Shown piece after piece: positions 52,801 to 62,283 of a stretch of 64,000 nt of DNA. Within the stretch, counting starts at the first letter, position 1. Each line of letters starts with the position of its first letter. A program made the translations under genes and the position numbers. The notes beneath the pieces were generated by a model that did not search any database, had not been told where the DNA came from, and saw nothing but the letters and a program-made list of their open reading frames with translations. Origin of the DNA: Bacillota bacterium (lineage in GTDB: Bacteria; Bacillota; UBA4882; UBA8346); assembly GCA_023410535.1 (NCBI GenBank), contig JAEYPR010000032.1:1-64000 (forward strand), written 5' to 3'.

Positions 52801-54066
52801 ATGCGCGGCCTTCGATGGTCTTTATTGTTGTTGCTCATTGTTACGATAGCGAGCGTCCCAAGTCAAGCCGACGATATCGACTATCATAGCAAAACGCTTC
52901 CCAATGGGCTGAAAGTAATTTACAAATATCTATCCGGGGCGAAAATAGTCACCGCCCGGGTAGTTGTACCGGTTGGAATGTTGGATGAACCACGGCGATT
53001 GCGGGGTATCTCCCATCTATTGGAACATCTGATCTATCGTGGTAATCACCGGTATAATCCGGCCGATTTTCACCGGGAAATTGATGATCAAGGCGGTACA
53101 TATAATGGACTAACAACCTTAGACCGGACCGAATACTTTATGATCATCCCTCCCGCACAGTTACCGAAGGCATTGCCATTATATCTTGACATGATTGCCC
53201 ATCCGGGGTTAACTGAGACGAATATCGCATTGGAAAAGAAAATCATCCATATTGAAAATGAGATGCGCAATACACCCGGCAATGTTTTTTTTCTATATCT
53301 GAACGCTCTGACCCAACAACAGATGGATAATACCCTTCAAACAATTACCCATTCCGACCTGGTGCAGTATCACAACCAATATTATCAGACCTCTAAGATG
53401 ACGGTGATTATTACCGGGAAATTTCAATATCCGGAGATTGAGAAGATCCTCGCCGATGTTCAAACCGAAACGCCTACTCAAAACGGAACAACTCCACAAT
53501 GGCAACTAACGGCATCGAAGAATCCGATTATTCTGGAAGATTACTTGATGGGCGAAGAATATCAGTTGTTATTCGGTTTCGACCTGAAACAGTTGCCCGC
53601 TAAAGATCGGATTATCGCCAAGACGTTACCGTATATCTTAACTTATGAGTCGCGCCAGTATGATCATCTCACTGATCGGCCGTTGGATTATGATTTTTAC
53701 TTGTTGAATATTGTCAAACAGAATTATTTGTTGTTAATGTACCGGGATCCACGGGAAAAGTTCAGTCCAGAATTAGAACAATGGCATCGCAAAAATTTAG
53801 ACCGGTATTTCAAATACTTAAAGACGAAAAATTTTGATCAATTTCTACAATTATTAACGAAAGCAATCGACAAACGGTTTGAGGTCATCAAATCGGATGC
53901 TTTTGCCTTAAACGAATATTTATGTGAACAACTGTTTGACTCCGGCGATTTTTTCGTCGAGGATATTCCGGCTCTCCGCAGTTTAACTTCACGTGATATC
54001 CGTAACTTCGTGCAGAAATATTTAGAGGGCGCTTCCTATCAAACCATTGTGGTGAAAGCATTATGA
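52801..54066 (+). CDS. M16 family metallopeptidase, catalytic-type subunit
   Basis: 421 residues; signal peptide cleaved near PSQADD. The inverted zinc motif is HLLEH, with His72, Glu75 and His76; the third ligand is probably Glu152 (HIENEMRN), at the family spacing of about 76 residues. The family R/Y pair (R..GGYAY) expected in the second half is not visible, and that half is short. In M16B peptidases catalysis requires the pair from the partner subunit, and the next gene supplies it. Periplasmic, secreted. Confidence 0.9.
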   Translation: MRGLRWSLLLLLIVTIASVPSQADDIDYHSKTLPNGLKVIYKYLSGAKIVTARVVVPVGMLDEPRRLRGISHLLEHLIYRGNHRYNPADFHREIDDQGGTYNGLTTLDRTEYFMIIPPAQLPKALPLYLDMIAHPGLTETNIALEKKIIHIENEMRNTPGNVFFLYLNALTQQQMDNTLQTITHSDLVQYHNQYYQTSKMTVIITGKFQYPEIEKILADVQTETPTQNGTTPQWQLTASKNPIILEDYLMGEEYQLLFGFDLKQLPAKDRIIAKTLPYILTYESRQYDHLTDRPLDYDFYLLNIVKQNYLLLMYRDPREKFSPELEQWHRKNLDRYFKYLKTKNFDQFLQLLTKAIDKRFEVIKSDAFALNEYLCEQLFDSGDFFVEDIPALRSLTSRDIRNFVQKYLEGASYQTIVVKAL

Positions 54067-54079
54067 GGTGGATGAGCAG

Positions 54080-55387
54080 ATGAAAACTTTCCATGGCTTG
54101 ATAGTTTTTATATTGTTGATCATTGTGACTACGGCCCAAAACGTCCCGTTGCAAGCGGCAGCGGCGGAAGAGGTAGTTCGTCCCGACGGTCTTCGCCTCA
54201 TTAAAGTCGAACCGATTAAGGAAGAAGCGGAAACGGTTCAACATGTCACCGTAATCCTCAAAACAGGCTATGTCCATGATCCGGCAGGTAAAGCCGGGTT
54301 AACCGAGTTAACCAATGAGATGGTTGGGCTACTCATTGATTATTATACCCCCGCCACCGTTAGTTACTTTACTGCCGCGGAATTTTCAATCTTCCAATGC
54401 GCCGTACCTACCCGATATTTCAAAACGTTCAGTGTAGGATTAGATGAGATTATCCGTTTAGACGCCTTAATGTTGTATGATCTCTGCAACAACTTGGTTA
54501 TGATCCATAAGACGGCAGCAATTGATCCAGGACAAGCTTCGGAATTAGCTTTCTATCAGATGCTCTATGGCTCCGGACACCCTTACACCCGTCATCTGAC
54601 CCCAAATTATCAGGCGTTAAACATCAGTGAGGTCAATAATTGGTTTCGTCGGCTATATCGGCCGAATAACCTGATCGTGGTAACCACGAAGGACTTTCCG
54701 GAGGAGTTTTTACGTAAACCCAACGGCCGAGATATGAAAGGCCTGATCCAAACCGCCCCGTTACCGACACCAGTCATTGAAAATAAAATTGATTTACAGT
54801 TTGTCGCTACCAGAGGCCGTTTGGCAACGATCTATGTAGGGATTCCGGCTCCGCCGGTTCAAGGGAAGGAATGCTTCACTGCGATATTATTTGAGCAATT
54901 ACTTCAGAAAGAGTTGTGGGATAGCATCCGTGAAAAGGGAGGCTATGCGTATGATTTACGCGTTTCATACTCATATCTGGAGGAACCGGGGAATCCTAAT
55001 ATTAAGATTGTGTTGGAAACCCTACCCGAGGATGCGGGAACGGTGATTGCGAAGATACTTAGTACCATTCAACAAATTAAGCTAGAGGGGGCAACAGTGG
55101 CTAAGATCAATCCATTGATGGATAAAGAACGGAAAATACTGGAGTTGGGTAACCAATCCAATCGGCAACTTGCAACTTTCAAGGCTTTAGCGGTTTTGTT
55201 TAATACTGAATGGGTGGCTGACCCGGAGGCGTATCTGAACGGTTTAGCCAGTGTGACATCGGATGACTTGAAACACTTTTTAGCGACGCAGAGTTCCTTG
55301 ATTAAAGTTGCGGTTTCCGGACCAGTCACGGCAAATAATACCTTGAAAAATGCGGTCTTTGCCAACAACGGAAACACCAATCGTTAA
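54080..55387 (+). CDS. M16-like peptidase subunit without zinc motif (inactive partner)
   Basis: 435 residues from ATG 54080, with GAGGTGG 8 bases upstream; GTG 54068 is less likely. Signal peptide to about residue 28. At the position of HxxEH it reads GLTELTNEMVG: His, Glu and His are replaced by Glu76, Asn79 and Glu80, so it cannot bind zinc. The second half keeps SIREKGGYAYDLRVSYSY, the R/Y pair which positions substrate in M16B enzymes. It and the preceding gene therefore look like the two halves of a heterodimer. The pair starts only 13 bases apart. Confidence 0.9.
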   Translation: MKTFHGLIVFILLIIVTTAQNVPLQAAAAEEVVRPDGLRLIKVEPIKEEAETVQHVTVILKTGYVHDPAGKAGLTELTNEMVGLLIDYYTPATVSYFTAAEFSIFQCAVPTRYFKTFSVGLDEIIRLDALMLYDLCNNLVMIHKTAAIDPGQASELAFYQMLYGSGHPYTRHLTPNYQALNISEVNNWFRRLYRPNNLIVVTTKDFPEEFLRKPNGRDMKGLIQTAPLPTPVIENKIDLQFVATRGRLATIYVGIPAPPVQGKECFTAILFEQLLQKELWDSIREKGGYAYDLRVSYSYLEEPGNPNIKIVLETLPEDAGTVIAKILSTIQQIKLEGATVAKINPLMDKERKILELGNQSNRQLATFKALAVLFNTEWVADPEAYLNGLASVTSDDLKHFLATQSSLIKVAVSGPVTANNTLKNAVFANNGNTNR

Positions 55388-55422
55388 AACTAATACTGGG
55401 AAAGATAGAATATTAAATTCTT

Positions 55423-55455
55423 GAACAGCTGGCATGAACAATACACCGGCTGTTC
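55423..55455. terminator. Hairpin between converging M16 and DUF1624 genes
   Basis: GAACAGCTGG and CCGGCTGTTC pair with one bulge around a 13-base loop. No T tract. Possibly a bidirectional terminator. Confidence 0.45.
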
Positions 55456-55459
55456 GCCA

Positions 55460-56215
55460 TCAATACCTCAACTTTTTAATAAGGAACAAAAATCCCAATA
55501 GTATCGGCTGATGCAACAAATAAATCAGGAGGGAGCGACGCCCCAGCCAGCAAAGGCAGCGGACTGTTTTGGCCATGGGACAATCGCCCAGGGGCAGGAG
55601 ACGGGTGTGGTTGCGGTAAAATATTTTTCCAAGATAGATCCCGAGTAGGATCAAGCCAAACCAGGGTAGGAGCGGAAAATAGTCGTAGGAGGAAAACTCC
55701 TGTGGAATCAAACCAACCCATAATAGCCAGGGAAATGGAAAACGAAAGTTTTGCAGATAGGCGCCGCTCAGAATGATGGCGGTTGCCAAGAGCAAATTCA
55801 GTTTGCCCAGGCGGAAAAAAGGATAACTTAAGATGGTTGCCAGTCCGATCAGGTGCAGGATGCCGAAGATGATGAAGCCGTCGGGCAAAAGGAGGCGGGT
55901 AACCAAGGTGATCCCACCTCCCCAAGTCAATAGGGTTAGGCCGCGATAACATAAGAGTCGATAGGAACTTTGAGGGGATTTGGTTTGATTGAGCCAGAGG
56001 GAGATCCCGGCCAGTGTTAAAAAGAGCATGGCGACCACCCGTTGCCACAAGGCGATTAACCAAAAGGACTGCGGCGGTTGGTTCGCTAGAAACGCTATAT
56101 CACAGATCCCATGAAACCCGATCATCAAAATGACGGCAACCCCACGCAGCAGGTCAAGCTCCCAAAAACGCGGGGTGGCAGAGCGGGAATCAGAATGAAG
56201 GTTGTCGGTCGGCAT
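55460..56215 (-). CDS. DUF1624 / heparan-alpha-glucosaminide N-acetyltransferase catalytic-like membrane protein
   Basis: 251 residues with about seven membrane segments. The opening RFWELDLLRGVAVILMIGFHGICDIAF is the DUF1624 (PF07786) signature, with the conserved His in the first helix, and the end RRSLLIYLLHQPILLGFLFL is typical too. Relatives acetylate sugars across a membrane; the substrate here is unknown. The ribosome-binding site AAGGA is about 12 bases from the ATG. It follows the ABC permease gene by 23 bases and is in the same operon. Confidence 0.88.
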   Translation of the reverse strand: MPTDNLHSDSRSATPRFWELDLLRGVAVILMIGFHGICDIAFLANQPPQSFWLIALWQRVVAMLFLTLAGISLWLNQTKSPQSSYRLLCYRGLTLLTWGGGITLVTRLLLPDGFIIFGILHLIGLATILSYPFFRLGKLNLLLATAIILSGAYLQNFRFPFPWLLWVGLIPQEFSSYDYFPLLPWFGLILLGIYLGKIFYRNHTRLLPLGDCPMAKTVRCLCWLGRRSLLIYLLHQPILLGFLFLIKKLRY

Positions 56216-56238
56216 ACATGTAGTATTTCCTTAATTGC

Positions 56239-58725
56239 TCACTCATACTTAAGCGCTTCCATGATATTCAACTTCTGTGACCGTAGTCCCGGACTGACTG
56301 AGGCAACCAGCATGATTACCATCCCGGCGACCAACGCGTAACCAAACTGTGCCGGATCGTAATGCAGGGTCAACGAAAGGTTCATCGCTTGCAGCACCTT
56401 GCCCACCAGCGATAGCAGCAACAATCCGGTCAAAATACCGACTACGCCACCGATCGCCCCGCAGCTGAGCGCTTCCAGAAAAATCATCTTAATCATCTGC
56501 CGCTGACTCATGCCTACGGAGCGGAGCACTGCCAAAGCGCGGCGCCGTTCCAGAAAACTGATGATCAAATTATTGAAAACGCCAAAAACCCCGATGACCA
56601 TCGCAAGCACCGAAAAAGCTTGCAGTACCAGTAAGATTTGTTGGTTGGCGTTTAAATTCCGTTGTTCCAAATCACGAATGGTCTCCAGATAGGGTCGTTG
56701 CTGATTGAACTTTTTCTGCAACGCCTCAACCACCTGCTTGGGAGCACCGGACGTCTTAATCAATAAGCTGTCATACGTGGAGCGGGCCATATCCAGCTTG
56801 AAATACCGTTCGCTGATAATTGCGAAGCTACCGTTGTCCACTAACGACTCAAAGAAACCGATGATCCGGTACGGTTTGTTTCCCCGCTTGGTCCGGAGGG
56901 TAACGACGTCACCCAAAGCGACACCTAATTTTTCTTTGAGGGTGCGGGTAAGCAGAATATTCCGTTCTCGGTCCAGTTGGTCTAAAGTTGCCTTGGTGTT
57001 TCCCGCCAAATTGAAACTGAAGTAATCAGCGTATTGACGTTGATTGGCCCCGTGCAACCAAGTGATCTTGGCGGCTTGGCCGACCAACTCGATATTTTGT
57101 TCACTGTAAAGACCGTAAACCCCTTGTACGCCGTGGGTTGAGCGGACCAATCCTTCCTGGCTGCGGTCGCCGGGCATGAACAGCCAAACATCATAATGAA
57201 AATCACGCCAAGCGTTTAACACTTCTTTCCCGACCGTAAAACTGAGGGTATTGATCAGCAGCAAGCTAGAGATGCCAATCGCAAGCAAAGAGATATTATT
57301 TAAGATCGCTTGATTTTCCCGTAAGTTTTTGGCGGCCAGAACCCCTTCGTTGCCGACCAGATAATAGAGTAAACGCTCAAACAGAAAAGTAAAGCCGGCT
57401 GTCAAAAAAGGGACCAGAAAAATAACGGCGGTCACCGCTAAAACCATTGCGGCAATATTCAGAAAGAAAGCGGCGGATTGCGGCGCCACCAAAGGAAGCG
57501 ACAGCGCCAAGGCAAGAGCGGTTAACCCCATTGCCAGGCGGCGCCGGGGAGGTTGTGACCGATGCTGGATGGCGTTTAAGACGATCTCTTTCACTGGAAT
57601 GCGCGAAAGCGCAACAATCGGTAGGCACGAACTGGCTAAAGCCAAAACTACCCCAAGGAGTAACGCGCCGAGTAGCTGAACGGGGGAGTATTCCAAAGCG
57701 ACCGGCACCGCCTTTAACCATTGCGGTCGCATCATGACCGTGATTGCGTACAGAAAAGCCAATCCCAACCCACAACCGGCCAACCCGCCGCTGATGCCGT
57801 AGAAGAGACTCTCCGCTAAAAGCACCAGATCGGTCAAACGTTTGGTCGCGCCGATGCTCCGGAATGTTCCGATCACCGGCAGCCGTTCCCGGGTAATGAC
57901 TTTAAATGACGTATAAATAATAAAGACGCTCATAAACAGGACAAAATTTAACATGATCAACAACGGATTGCTGATCATGCTGATATATTGGGCCAGTTCT
58001 TCCTTGGGGACCGACTCAGCTACGGTGTAATGAGGATAAACTGTTTTTAATTTGGCAATCATTGTCCCAACCTGATTCGGGTCGTTCAGCTGGATCATGA
58101 TTAACGATACTTTTCCGGTAGCATTTAGCAAACCCGCTAAGGTCTCCCGTGGGGCCACGGCAGTGACGGAGCGGCCGTCTTCCTGGAATAGCCCGTAATT
58201 TTGAGCGATCCCGGCAATCTGAAATCGATATTTTGTCTGATCGATCAGGAGATTAATCTTGTTGCCAGGTTGCAAATGATATTTTTCCGCCGTTGCCTTG
58301 CTGATGATTAGCTTCTTCCCGATGAAAGGGTGTAATCCCCGTTGAGCCTGGAGTAGATAAGGATTAATCTGTTGCAGTTCTTGGAGGCGATACCCCTTTA
58401 CGTTAAAATTGACTGATTCCAACCCAAATTTATAAACAGCGCCGCTCTCGACGGTCCCGGCTAAACTGCGATATTCACTTCGGAACCGTTCCGCCGGTTT
58501 AGTGGAGTAGAAAGGCGTCGGCGATTTCTCATTCGGGTAGATCAAAATCTGGGCGTTGCCAAAAAACTGCTTCATCCGTTCCATAAACAATTGCTGAACA
58601 GTGCCTGACAAGGCCACCGACGCAAAGAACAACGCCACGGACAACGTCACCGAGAACAAGATCAGAAACGTCCGGAACTTCTTCTCAGCGATACTTTTGA
58701 GGATGTATTTTACAATGATTGCCAT
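56239..58725 (-). CDS. ABC exporter permease with two FtsX domains
   Basis: 828 residues. An N-terminal membrane helix (FRTFLILFSVTLSVALFFASVAL), a ~200-residue periplasmic domain (PGNKINLLIDQTKYRFQIAGIAQNYG), three membrane segments with RERLPVIGTFRSIGATKRLTDLVLL (FtsX motif), then a repeat of the plan ending in RRRALAVLRSVGMSQRQMIKMIFLEALSCGAIGG. This is the two-domain MacB/LolC-like permease arrangement. It works with the ATPase (59845) and adaptor (58881). The hairpin repeat at 58771 separates it from the adaptor gene. Confidence 0.92.
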   Translation of the reverse strand: MAIIVKYILKSIAEKKFRTFLILFSVTLSVALFFASVALSGTVQQLFMERMKQFFGNAQILIYPNEKSPTPFYSTKPAERFRSEYRSLAGTVESGAVYKFGLESVNFNVKGYRLQELQQINPYLLQAQRGLHPFIGKKLIISKATAEKYHLQPGNKINLLIDQTKYRFQIAGIAQNYGLFQEDGRSVTAVAPRETLAGLLNATGKVSLIMIQLNDPNQVGTMIAKLKTVYPHYTVAESVPKEELAQYISMISNPLLIMLNFVLFMSVFIIYTSFKVITRERLPVIGTFRSIGATKRLTDLVLLAESLFYGISGGLAGCGLGLAFLYAITVMMRPQWLKAVPVALEYSPVQLLGALLLGVVLALASSCLPIVALSRIPVKEIVLNAIQHRSQPPRRRLAMGLTALALALSLPLVAPQSAAFFLNIAAMVLAVTAVIFLVPFLTAGFTFLFERLLYYLVGNEGVLAAKNLRENQAILNNISLLAIGISSLLLINTLSFTVGKEVLNAWRDFHYDVWLFMPGDRSQEGLVRSTHGVQGVYGLYSEQNIELVGQAAKITWLHGANQRQYADYFSFNLAGNTKATLDQLDRERNILLTRTLKEKLGVALGDVVTLRTKRGNKPYRIIGFFESLVDNGSFAIISERYFKLDMARSTYDSLLIKTSGAPKQVVEALQKKFNQQRPYLETIRDLEQRNLNANQQILLVLQAFSVLAMVIGVFGVFNNLIISFLERRRALAVLRSVGMSQRQMIKMIFLEALSCGAIGGVVGILTGLLLLSLVGKVLQAMNLSLTLHYDPAQFGYALVAGMVIMLVASVSPGLRSQKLNIMEALKYE

Positions 58726-58770
58726 TGAAACTCCAACCAGATTTAGTTTGTTATTAGGTCACCATGGTAT

Positions 58771-58883
58771 TGAGCGCCGTCAAAAACTGACCAGTGCAAG
58801 GAACGCCCGAGTGAGGACTGGAAGCGTATGAAGCCCGGAGCGACCAAGTGACGCAGCAATGGTCGGTTTTTCACGGCGCCTCA
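58771..58883 (-). repeat. Dispersed hairpin element, copy B (inside the ABC exporter operon)
   Basis: On the minus strand the core TTGCTGCGTCACTTGGTCGC ... CGTTCCTTGCAC matches copy A at 49246-49362. Arms of about 26 bases are self-complementary (TGAGCGCCGTCAAAAACTGA against TGAGGCGCCGTGAAAAACCG), but differ in sequence from the arms of copy A. It lacks about ten bases of the inner hairpin present in copy A. Its outer end includes the TGA stop codon of the adaptor gene. Orientation relative to the host operon is the same as for copy A. Confidence 0.88.
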
Positions 58884-59861
58884 CTTTGAGATTTCGACGT
58901 CTACATTGAAGTTGGGCCTCAAAAACGCATCCGGATTGTCGATCGAAATTTCCACCGCCACCACGGTTTGATTGTTCTGTTTGGTGGCCATGTCGGCGAC
59001 GCGGACCACCCGGCCCCGGTATTTATGATTGCTGTCGGCCACCGGAATGATGATTACCGGAGCATCGATCCGGACATCTTTGATAAAATCCTCATCCACA
59101 TCGGCGGAGATGTATAAGTTATTGAGGCTCATGATACTAAGTAATTTCTCCTGCTGTTTATCGGTGCCGCCAACCCAATATCCGGCGGCGCAATTGATAT
59201 CATACACAACGGCATTGGGAAAGTCGCTGACGATCACGTTCTCCTTGAGAAAACTCTGATTCAATTTGTCTTTCAATCGTTTCAAGTCATATTCGGCCAC
59301 CGCCACCCGTTGCGTTTGGACGGCGATACTGTTATATGCGGAAGACTGATCTTGGGAGAGGCGGATATCGGTGACAATCTTCTCTTTGTCCTTCACCATA
59401 TCGCGGAAGTCATCCAATTCTTTTTGCGAGATTGCGCCAGCCTGCCACAACCGTTCTTGATCGGCTAATTGCCGCTTCGCCCGTTCGTAAACTTCCTGAA
59501 CGTCCAGGAGGTTTTTTTGTTGCTTAAACAGTTCATAACGGGCCGCGCTTAATTCGCTTTCCTTGCTTTTGATCATGGTTTGGTAATCATTGATGTTTAA
59601 TTTAATTAAAGGTTCGCCCAGTTTGACATTTTGGCCGTTTTTGACCGGAACCGCCAGCACTTGCGCTGGGAAATCCAGATTAATATCCTTATAATCGCGG
59701 GCTTTAACCAAACCAAAGGCTTCGACGGACGGCTTTTCAACCACCGTCTTGACTGGCGAGACTGTTTTTTTACTTTGGTTGGGTTGTGTTGACAGGTAGA
59801 TTGCGAATCCCGCGATCCCCACGGCAACAACGACTCCGATCCATTTAAATGCTTTGCTCAT
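58881..59861 (-). CDS. HlyD/MacA-like periplasmic adaptor of the ABC exporter
   Basis: 326 residues from ATG 59861; a 57-codon upstream extension overlaps the ATPase gene and lacks a start signal. One membrane anchor at residues 4-24. The lipoyl-like half is at VLAVPVKNGQNVKLGEPLIKLN, a coiled-coil hairpin of about 95 residues follows (MIKSKESELSAARYELFKQQKN ... DLKRLKDKLNQS), then the beta-barrel RVVRVADMA and C-terminal FNVDVEISK. It bridges the inner-membrane permease to an outer-membrane channel, which is not encoded here. It overlaps the ATPase gene by 17 bases. Confidence 0.92.
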   Translation of the reverse strand: MSKAFKWIGVVVAVGIAGFAIYLSTQPNQSKKTVSPVKTVVEKPSVEAFGLVKARDYKDINLDFPAQVLAVPVKNGQNVKLGEPLIKLNINDYQTMIKSKESELSAARYELFKQQKNLLDVQEVYERAKRQLADQERLWQAGAISQKELDDFRDMVKDKEKIVTDIRLSQDQSSAYNSIAVQTQRVAVAEYDLKRLKDKLNQSFLKENVIVSDFPNAVVYDINCAAGYWVGGTDKQQEKLLSIMSLNNLYISADVDEDFIKDVRIDAPVIIIPVADSNHKYRGRVVRVADMATKQNNQTVVAVEISIDNPDAFLRPNFNVDVEISK

Positions 59862-60537
59862 GTTTATCCCATACCTTTCCGTCGCGAACCAAAATTGTCC
59901 GATCACCGTAAGCGGCAGCCTCTTGCGAGTGAGTGACCTGAAGAATGGTCTTGCCCCGGTCCCGGTTGATCCGTTTGAGTAATTCCATGATCTCTTTACC
60001 GGTCTTGCTATCCAGATTGCCGATGGGTTCATCGGCTAAAATAATATCGGGCCGGTTGACCAGCGCCCGGGCAATCGCTACTCGTTGCTGTTGACCTCCG
60101 GATAACTCCCGGGGAGTATGATGACGACGGTCGGTCAGGCCAACTTCGTCTAGGATCTGATCGAGTTTTGGCCGTTCGGTTGCCAGCCGTTTGCCATCCA
60201 GTAAGATCGGAAGCATGATATTGTCTTCCACGTTTAAATTGGGGACCAGATTATAAAATTGAAAAACAAACCCTAATTCCCGACGGCGCAAGACGCTTTC
60301 CTCCCGGTCGGTCAAGGCGGACAGCTCTTTTCCCTTCACGAAAATCTGTCCGGCAGTTGGTTTATCCAATCCACCCAGCAGATACAGCAGGGTACTTTTC
60401 CCCGAACCCGACGGGCCCATAATGGAGACAAACTCGCCGGGTTGGATGGTCAGGTTAATATGCTGCAAAACCTCAACACTAACGGTGCCCAGTTGATAAG
60501 ATTTACAGAGGTTGATCGTTTCAATGATCGGCGTCAT
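59845..60537 (-). CDS. ABC exporter ATP-binding protein, MacB/LolD-like
   Basis: 230 residues. Walker A GPSGSGKST, Q-loop FVFQFYNLVPNLNVEDNIMLP (LolD/MacB type), signature LSGGQQQRVAIARAL, Walker B IILADEP and H-loop VTHS are all present. It powers the FtsX-type permease. First gene of the minus-strand operon; CAGGAG lies 8 bases before the ATG. A possible promoter TTGCAT-17-TATGAC lies upstream in the 332-bp gap 60538-60869, which holds no other gene apart from the PHP gene's terminator. Confidence 0.95.
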   Translation of the reverse strand: MTPIIETINLCKSYQLGTVSVEVLQHINLTIQPGEFVSIMGPSGSGKSTLLYLLGGLDKPTAGQIFVKGKELSALTDREESVLRRRELGFVFQFYNLVPNLNVEDNIMLPILLDGKRLATERPKLDQILDEVGLTDRRHHTPRELSGGQQQRVAIARALVNRPDIILADEPIGNLDSKTGKEIMELLKRINRDRGKTILQVTHSQEAAAYGDRTILVRDGKVWDKHEQSI

Positions 60538-60838
60538 CAGATAAACTCCTGTTAAAAGTTTCGAATCTAGATACTTTAAAATAGATGATTGAATTGCGGA
60601 AAATCGTTCACAGTCATAACCGGTTCTAATATTGAATGCAACATATTAGATAATAAGGCAAATAAAATATTTTAACGGAAATGGATCTGTTTTGTTCCAT
60701 TATTGCTATTAATATTTGGCAGAAATTAAAGATGTTGGATTTTGGGGAGTAGCAAAAGGTCGGATGAGAGTGGCGGAATGAATGAAAATCTTAATTTTAA
60801 GAGAGATTTGCACTAAAGCTGCCTTGTCTTCAGCGTGG

Positions 60839-60868
60839 AAAAAACCGTTGCTTTTGCAAGCAACGGTT
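60839..60868 (-). terminator. Terminator of the PHP-domain gene
   Basis: On the minus strand AACCGTTGCTT, loop GCAA, AAGCAACGGTT, followed by six T. Confidence 0.9.
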
Positions 60869-60869
60869 C

Positions 60870-62018
60870 TCATGACGTCTCAATCAACCAAAACGGCTGG
60901 GACCATGCAATATTGTTGGACGCGTCAACGGCTTCAACCCGGACAAATCCTTCATCCCCCAAACAATGATAGGAACCTTCGTTGGAACGAAAGACGCCGA
61001 TCACTTGGTTCTTGGCGTCATAGAACCGGATCCATTGCGCCTCCGGAGAGCTGGCAATGATGTTCCGGCCGTCGTCAACCCGCGTTGCTAAACTGGGACC
61101 TTCGGTGGCATAAAAGGCGCCGTTTTTTAGGGCGTGAATCAGATCGGCCATGGTGATGGACGGTGTTTTTACCACAATCCAGCCCCGGTTATTGCTGCCG
61201 ACATGAGAATCATCGACTGCAACTCCCCAAATCGGGTGGGATGGACCTGAATTTAAATTCAATTTATGCCAGATAATAAAATCGACGGGATCTCTGGAAT
61301 AAGGACTATAGATCTCGACTAACCGGAGGTTTTTCAATTTTAACAGTTCTTTCGGGAACCAACGTCCCGAACCGGCGCCGCCTCGCCAACTCAAATGCGC
61401 CGGGATCACAACACCGCCGTATTTATCGACCCGCTCGATCCGGTCTTGAACCGGCGTGTGTGGTGAAAGGTCGGGCGGCGGATTGATCATCACCAGATGT
61501 TTGCCCAGGGGAATCGGCCAAAATAGCGCCGGAATCGTCGCTTCAATCCCCGGGATGACAATACATTGTTCAGTGCCGAGGTGGGAGAGGTTGGAATAGC
61601 GGTCGTGGTCGGTGATCACCACAAATTGATAACCGTCGGCGATGTAGGAGGCGACCACTTTTTCGGGGGGAATGTCGCTATCATAAGAGAGACTGGTATG
61701 TACATGCAATTGGGCTTTGCGGAACTCGCCGGGGCAGTCCAACGGGTCGTGCACCGTAAAATTCTCCAAAGTTCTTGGCGAAGCGATCCGCAACTTCTTG
61801 GGTATAAATGAACGTTCAAAACGGAAATTTTGAATGATCTGCAAAAATAAAAAAGTCAGCGCCAATAAAGTAAAAAAGCTGATGATAACAATGACTAATA
61901 TCGTAATGGGATGCACAAACCAATCGGGGCGCCTGGAGATCCATTCAAGCACAATCACAAATACAGTTAGGTAGATTAGCGTACGGATGGTTACGGAATG
62001 TTCTTTTAAAAAACGCAC
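60870..62018 (-). CDS. Membrane-anchored PHP-domain phosphoesterase
   Basis: 382 residues from GTG 62018, which follows AGGGGGGAAAACC, an excellent ribosome-binding site; the frame extends to a TTG at 62099 without one. Two membrane segments at about 9-25 and 36-62. The PHP metal motifs are QLHVHTSLSYDSD (HxH), VVITDHDRYSN (DH), GIEATIP (Glu), VVIPAHLSW (His) and GVAVDDSH (Asp, His). PHP proteins hydrolyse phosphoesters such as nucleotides or sugar phosphates; the substrate is unknown. The domain faces the cytoplasm or periplasm depending on topology, which cannot be settled here. Confidence 0.88.
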   Translation of the reverse strand: MRFLKEHSVTIRTLIYLTVFVIVLEWISRRPDWFVHPITILVIVIISFFTLLALTFLFLQIIQNFRFERSFIPKKLRIASPRTLENFTVHDPLDCPGEFRKAQLHVHTSLSYDSDIPPEKVVASYIADGYQFVVITDHDRYSNLSHLGTEQCIVIPGIEATIPALFWPIPLGKHLVMINPPPDLSPHTPVQDRIERVDKYGGVVIPAHLSWRGGAGSGRWFPKELLKLKNLRLVEIYSPYSRDPVDFIIWHKLNLNSGPSHPIWGVAVDDSHVGSNNRGWIVVKTPSITMADLIHALKNGAFYATEGPSLATRVDDGRNIIASSPEAQWIRFYDAKNQVIGVFRSNEGSYHCLGDEGFVRVEAVDASNNIAWSQPFWLIETS

Positions 62019-62283
62019 GGTTTTCCCCCCTGTGCTAGGAATTCTCCGATTTCCGATGAATTCCTCTTCCGATCGATGACGATGAAGTGGTTTGTCCAAC
62101 TAGATTTCGCTTTATACGAGGAATAATAAATTATTTTCAATAAGACTTTTGGGTAAACATTGTTAAAACTCTTGATTGATTATGTTAAGACTCTTAATTA
62201 CACTTTGCTTGGCGGTTTCGATAAATGCGAAGTATAGTACAATAAATAAAGTTGTTTTGACTTAGCGATTGGAGGGACAACGC

